DNA from: a bacterium
GTDB lineage: Bacteria > Oederibacteriota > Muellerivitia > Muellerivitales > Muellerivitaceae
Direction: 5' to 3'
DNA length: 7,229 bases
NCBI GenBank assembly: GCA_025980505.1
Contig: JAICXI010000085.1
Location: 1 to 7,229, forward strand
Position 1 is the first letter of the stretch; each line of letters starts with the position of its first letter. The notes below the pieces were generated by a model. The model did not search any database. It was not told the DNA's origin and saw nothing but the letters and a program-made list of their open reading frames with translations. Position numbers and translations under genes: made by a program. This document shows, piece by piece, positions 5,408-7,229 of the stretch.

Positions 5408-6367
5408 ATGAGCCTTCTTATCACCGGAGCCTACGGTTTCATCGGGGCGCGACTGTCCCACACCCTGTTGGAGAAGGGGCAAGGGGACCTGGTCCTCGTC
5501 GACAAGCCCGACTACCGCTCCACCCGCAGCTGCGTGAAGGGCCTGGAATCCCTCCCGTTCATCGACCGGGAACGGCTTTTTCCCGGGCTGCCGGATCTTC
5601 AAAAGGTCACGGCCGTGCTCCACCTGGGCGCCTGCACGGACACGGGCAACCACGACCAGGCTTATATGAGGAAGATGAACACCGAGTACACCCAGAAACT
5701 TTGGCAGTGGTGCGCGGAAAAGGGAATCCCCCTGGTTTACGCTTCCAGCGGTGCCACTTACGGCCGGGGCGAAGAAGGATATTCGGACGGCCACCAGGAT
5801 ATCCCCCGGTACAAGCCCCTGAACGTTTACGGCAAAAGCAAACACGAATTCGACCTGTGGGCCCTGGCTCAAAAAGCCACGCCCCCCCGCTGGTACGGCC
5901 TCAAGTTCTTCAACGTTTACGGGATGGACGAAAACCACAAGGGCCGGATGGCTTCCCCCATTTTCCACGGCTACCGCCAGATCCGGCAGACCGGCCAAAT
6001 GACGCTCTTCCGCTCGCACCAGGAAGGCATCGCGGACGGGGAACAAAAGCGGGACTTCATTTTCGTGGACGACATCGTCAAGCTTTGCCTTTTCTGCCTG
6101 GAGAAGGCCCCCCCGCCGGGAATCTACAACTGCGGCACGGGAACGGCCCGGACTTTCCTGGACCTGTCCAAGGCCTTGTTCAAGGCCATGGGCCTGGAGC
6201 CCCGCATTGAATGGGTGGATACCCCGGAAAAGTTCCGTTCCGGCTACCAGTACTTCACCCAGGCGGAAATGGAAAAGATGAAAAAAGCGGGGTATGACGA
6301 ACCCTTCCTGCCCATCGAAGAAGGGATCGGGAAGTACGTCCATTGGTTAAAAGGCCGCCAGGGATAA
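5408..6367 (+). CDS. hldD: ADP-L-glycero-D-manno-heptose 6-epimerase
   Basis: The 319-residue protein (typical family length about 310-330) converts ADP-D-glycero- to ADP-L-glycero-D-manno-heptose, the precursor of the LPS inner core, in the cytoplasm. It is a short-chain-dehydrogenase-fold epimerase: GAYGFIG (7-13) binds the dinucleotide, YASSGATYG (111-119) holds the catalytic Ser, and YGKSK gives Y141 and K145. The family-specific stretch FNVYGMDENHKGRMAS (168-183) contains K178, matching the second catalytic base of E. coli HldD. It is followed by LFRSH (200-204), the DGEQKRDFIFVDD block (210-222) and the C-terminal YFTQAEMEKMKKAGY (282-296). The ATG is supported by AAGGA 6 bases upstream. 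The gene stands alone with its own promoter, away from any visible LPS cluster. Confidence 0.96.
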   Translation: MSLLITGAYGFIGARLSHTLLEKGQGDLVLVDKPDYRSTRSCVKGLESLPFIDRERLFPGLPDLQKVTAVLHLGACTDTGNHDQAYMRKMNTEYTQKLWQWCAEKGIPLVYASSGATYGRGEEGYSDGHQDIPRYKPLNVYGKSKHEFDLWALAQKATPPRWYGLKFFNVYGMDENHKGRMASPIFHGYRQIRQTGQMTLFRSHQEGIADGEQKRDFIFVDDIVKLCLFCLEKAPPPGIYNCGTGTARTFLDLSKALFKAMGLEPRIEWVDTPEKFRSGYQYFTQAEMEKMKKAGYDEPFLPIEEGIGKYVHWLKGRQG

Positions 6368-6414
6368 AGGCCGGGAACCGGGAAAAGTTCCTTGCGATGA
6401 AATCCGCTCGCGGC

Positions 6415-6443
6415 TTGAAATCGCCCCCGATCAAAAGTATAGT
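6415..6443 (+). promoter_or_regulatory. Sigma70-type promoter of purC
   Basis: TTGAAA (6415-6420) and TATAGT (6438-6443), each 5 of 6 to consensus, have an exact 17-base spacer. The predicted start near 6450 leaves an unusually long leader of about 147 bases before the purC ATG. Confidence 0.7.
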
Positions 6444-6449
6444 TCCGAC

Positions 6450-6596
6450 GCGGGGCCCCTTCGCCGGAGGTCCCGGATCCGGGAGGGGAGTTGCTTTAAC
6501 GGCGGCTGGAAGGCCCCCGGAACAATCCCGTGACGGTTGGGGCGGCTTCCCCGAGGCCCTTCTTCCACGCTTATATCTTTTTCCAAGGAGAGGTAA
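6450..6596 (+). promoter_or_regulatory. Long GC-rich, potentially structured 5' leader of purC
   Basis: Visible pairings are CCCCT (6456-6460) with AGGGG (6484-6488) around a TCCCGGATCCGGGA palindrome (6471-6484); GAAGGCC (6509-6515) with GGCCCTTC (6555-6562), with one bulged base; and inside that GGGG-CGGCTT-CCCC (6539-6552). A T-rich stretch (about 6571-6582) follows, then the ribosome site AAGGAG (6585-6590). Layout is compatible with a cis-regulatory RNA that controls purine synthesis. However, I recognise no conserved core of the purine, ZTP, PRPP, cobalamin or other known riboswitches, and GC-rich DNA folds easily. Confidence 0.35.
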
Positions 6597-7229
6597 ATGG
6601 CCGTATCCCAATCACCCGTGGTTCTTCAAACGAACATCCCCGGCGCCCCGGCGCCGAAACGGGGGAAGGTACGCGACATCTACGACCTGGGGGACAAGCT
6701 CCTCATCGTGGTCACCGACCGCATCTCGGCTTTCGACGTCATCCTGCCCAACGGCATCCCGGACAAGGGAGCGGTTTTAAACCAGATTTCCCTTTACTGG
6801 TTCAAGCAAGTGGAAAGCCTGATCCCCAACCATGTGATCTCCACCGACATTTCCACCTTGCCCGAGCCTTTCCGGAAGGCCCAGGACCAGCTCCTCCATC
6901 GTTCCATGATCGTCAAAAAGGCCAAGCCGCTCCCGGCCGAATGCATCGTGCGCGGCTACCTGACCGGGTCGGGCCTGAAGGAATACCAGAAAACCGGCAG
7001 GGTGTGCGGCATCGAGCTTCCCCGGGGCCTGGTGGAGTCCTCCCGCATCGCCGAACCCATTTTCACGCCTTCCACCAAAGCCGAGCAAGGCCACGACCTC
7101 AACATTTCCTTTGAGGAAATGAAGAAGCTCCTGAAGGATGACGGCTTGGCCGAAAAAGTGAGGGAAGTGAGCCTGGCCATCTACAAGAAGGGCCGGGACG
7201 AATACCGCAAGGGGGACTGGATCGACGCC
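6597..7229 (+). CDS. purC: SAICAR synthase (phosphoribosylaminoimidazole-succinocarboxamide synthase), 3'-truncated
   Basis: An open frame of 211 codons runs to the window edge with no stop; the family's long form is about 290-310 residues, so roughly the last third is missing. The enzyme joins CAIR and aspartate with ATP to give SAICAR in de novo purine synthesis. Diagnostic segments are KRGKVRDIYDLGDKLLIVVT (21-40, ATP-binding strand region), DRISAFDVILPNGIPDKGAVLNQIS (41-65), ECIVRGYLTGSGLKEYQKTG (115-134) and EPIFTPSTKAEQGHD (153-167). The inserts around 115-165 are those of the long, yeast Ade1-like type rather than the short Bacillus/E. coli type. The ATG lies 6 bases after AAGGAG. It has its own promoter and a long leader, and is probably not co-transcribed with hldD. 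Confidence 0.96.
   Translation, partial: MAVSQSPVVLQTNIPGAPAPKRGKVRDIYDLGDKLLIVVTDRISAFDVILPNGIPDKGAVLNQISLYWFKQVESLIPNHVISTDISTLPEPFRKAQDQLLHRSMIVKKAKPLPAECIVRGYLTGSGLKEYQKTGRVCGIELPRGLVESSRIAEPIFTPSTKAEQGHDLNISFEEMKKLLKDDGLAEKVREVSLAIYKKGRDEYRKGDWIDA

Noticed and set aside
5402..6343. 313-codon minus-strand open frame opposite hldD
   Set aside because: hldD is unmistakable on the plus strand; the antisense frame shows no known motif.
6450..6596. purC leader as a ZTP, purine or cobalamin riboswitch
   Set aside because: The conserved cores of these classes, such as the cobalamin GCCACTG box, are not visible; left as an unassigned leader.
6343..6780. 145-codon plus-strand frame overlapping the end of hldD and the start of purC
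   Set aside because: It is in a different frame from both real genes, lacks a ribosome site and has no recognisable domain.

Overview
This is a high-GC bacterial stretch with ordinary sigma70-type promoters, clear Shine-Dalgarno sites and two TTG start codons. ADP-heptose epimerase (hldD) implies lipopolysaccharide, hence a Gram-negative cell. The mix of a long, yeast-like PurC, a secreted agarase-like glycosidase and GC-rich but lysine-rich proteins would fit a deltaproteobacterial-like or candidate-phylum environmental bacterium. I cannot place it more exactly from sequence alone.

Layout. The left part (1-2947) is on the minus strand: the first 21 codons of a probable flavodoxin-fold NAD(P)H oxidoreductase (1-64) with an operator-like palindrome upstream; a YdeI/OmpD-associated family protein (231-821); and a secreted clan-A glycoside hydrolase with agarase-like motifs and a C-terminal beta-sandwich-like domain (1040-2947). 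A divergent promoter region (2948-3130) separates it from the plus-strand genes. These are a secreted NTF2-like (SnoaL/DUF4440-type) protein with Ala/Pro-rich flanks (3131-3805), closed by a strong intrinsic terminator; a ThiO-like FAD amine oxidase (3937-5076); hldD (5408-6367); and a 3'-truncated purC (6597-7229).

The genes do not form an obvious pathway. Nearly every plus-strand gene has its own -10 element or full promoter and its own gap, so the region reads as a series of monocistronic housekeeping or accessory units (thiamine/glycine oxidation, LPS core heptose, purine synthesis) beside a carbohydrate-active enzyme. No mobile element, CRISPR, tRNA, rRNA or defence system is visible. 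The most interesting non-coding items are the palindrome at 124-145, a closed-stem leader before the NTF2-like gene, a terminator whose 5' arm can pair with two different 3' arms, the roughly 147-base GC-rich leader of purC, and scattered degenerate intergenic repeats (861-1039 and 5171-5194). I found no convincing undescribed multi-gene system.
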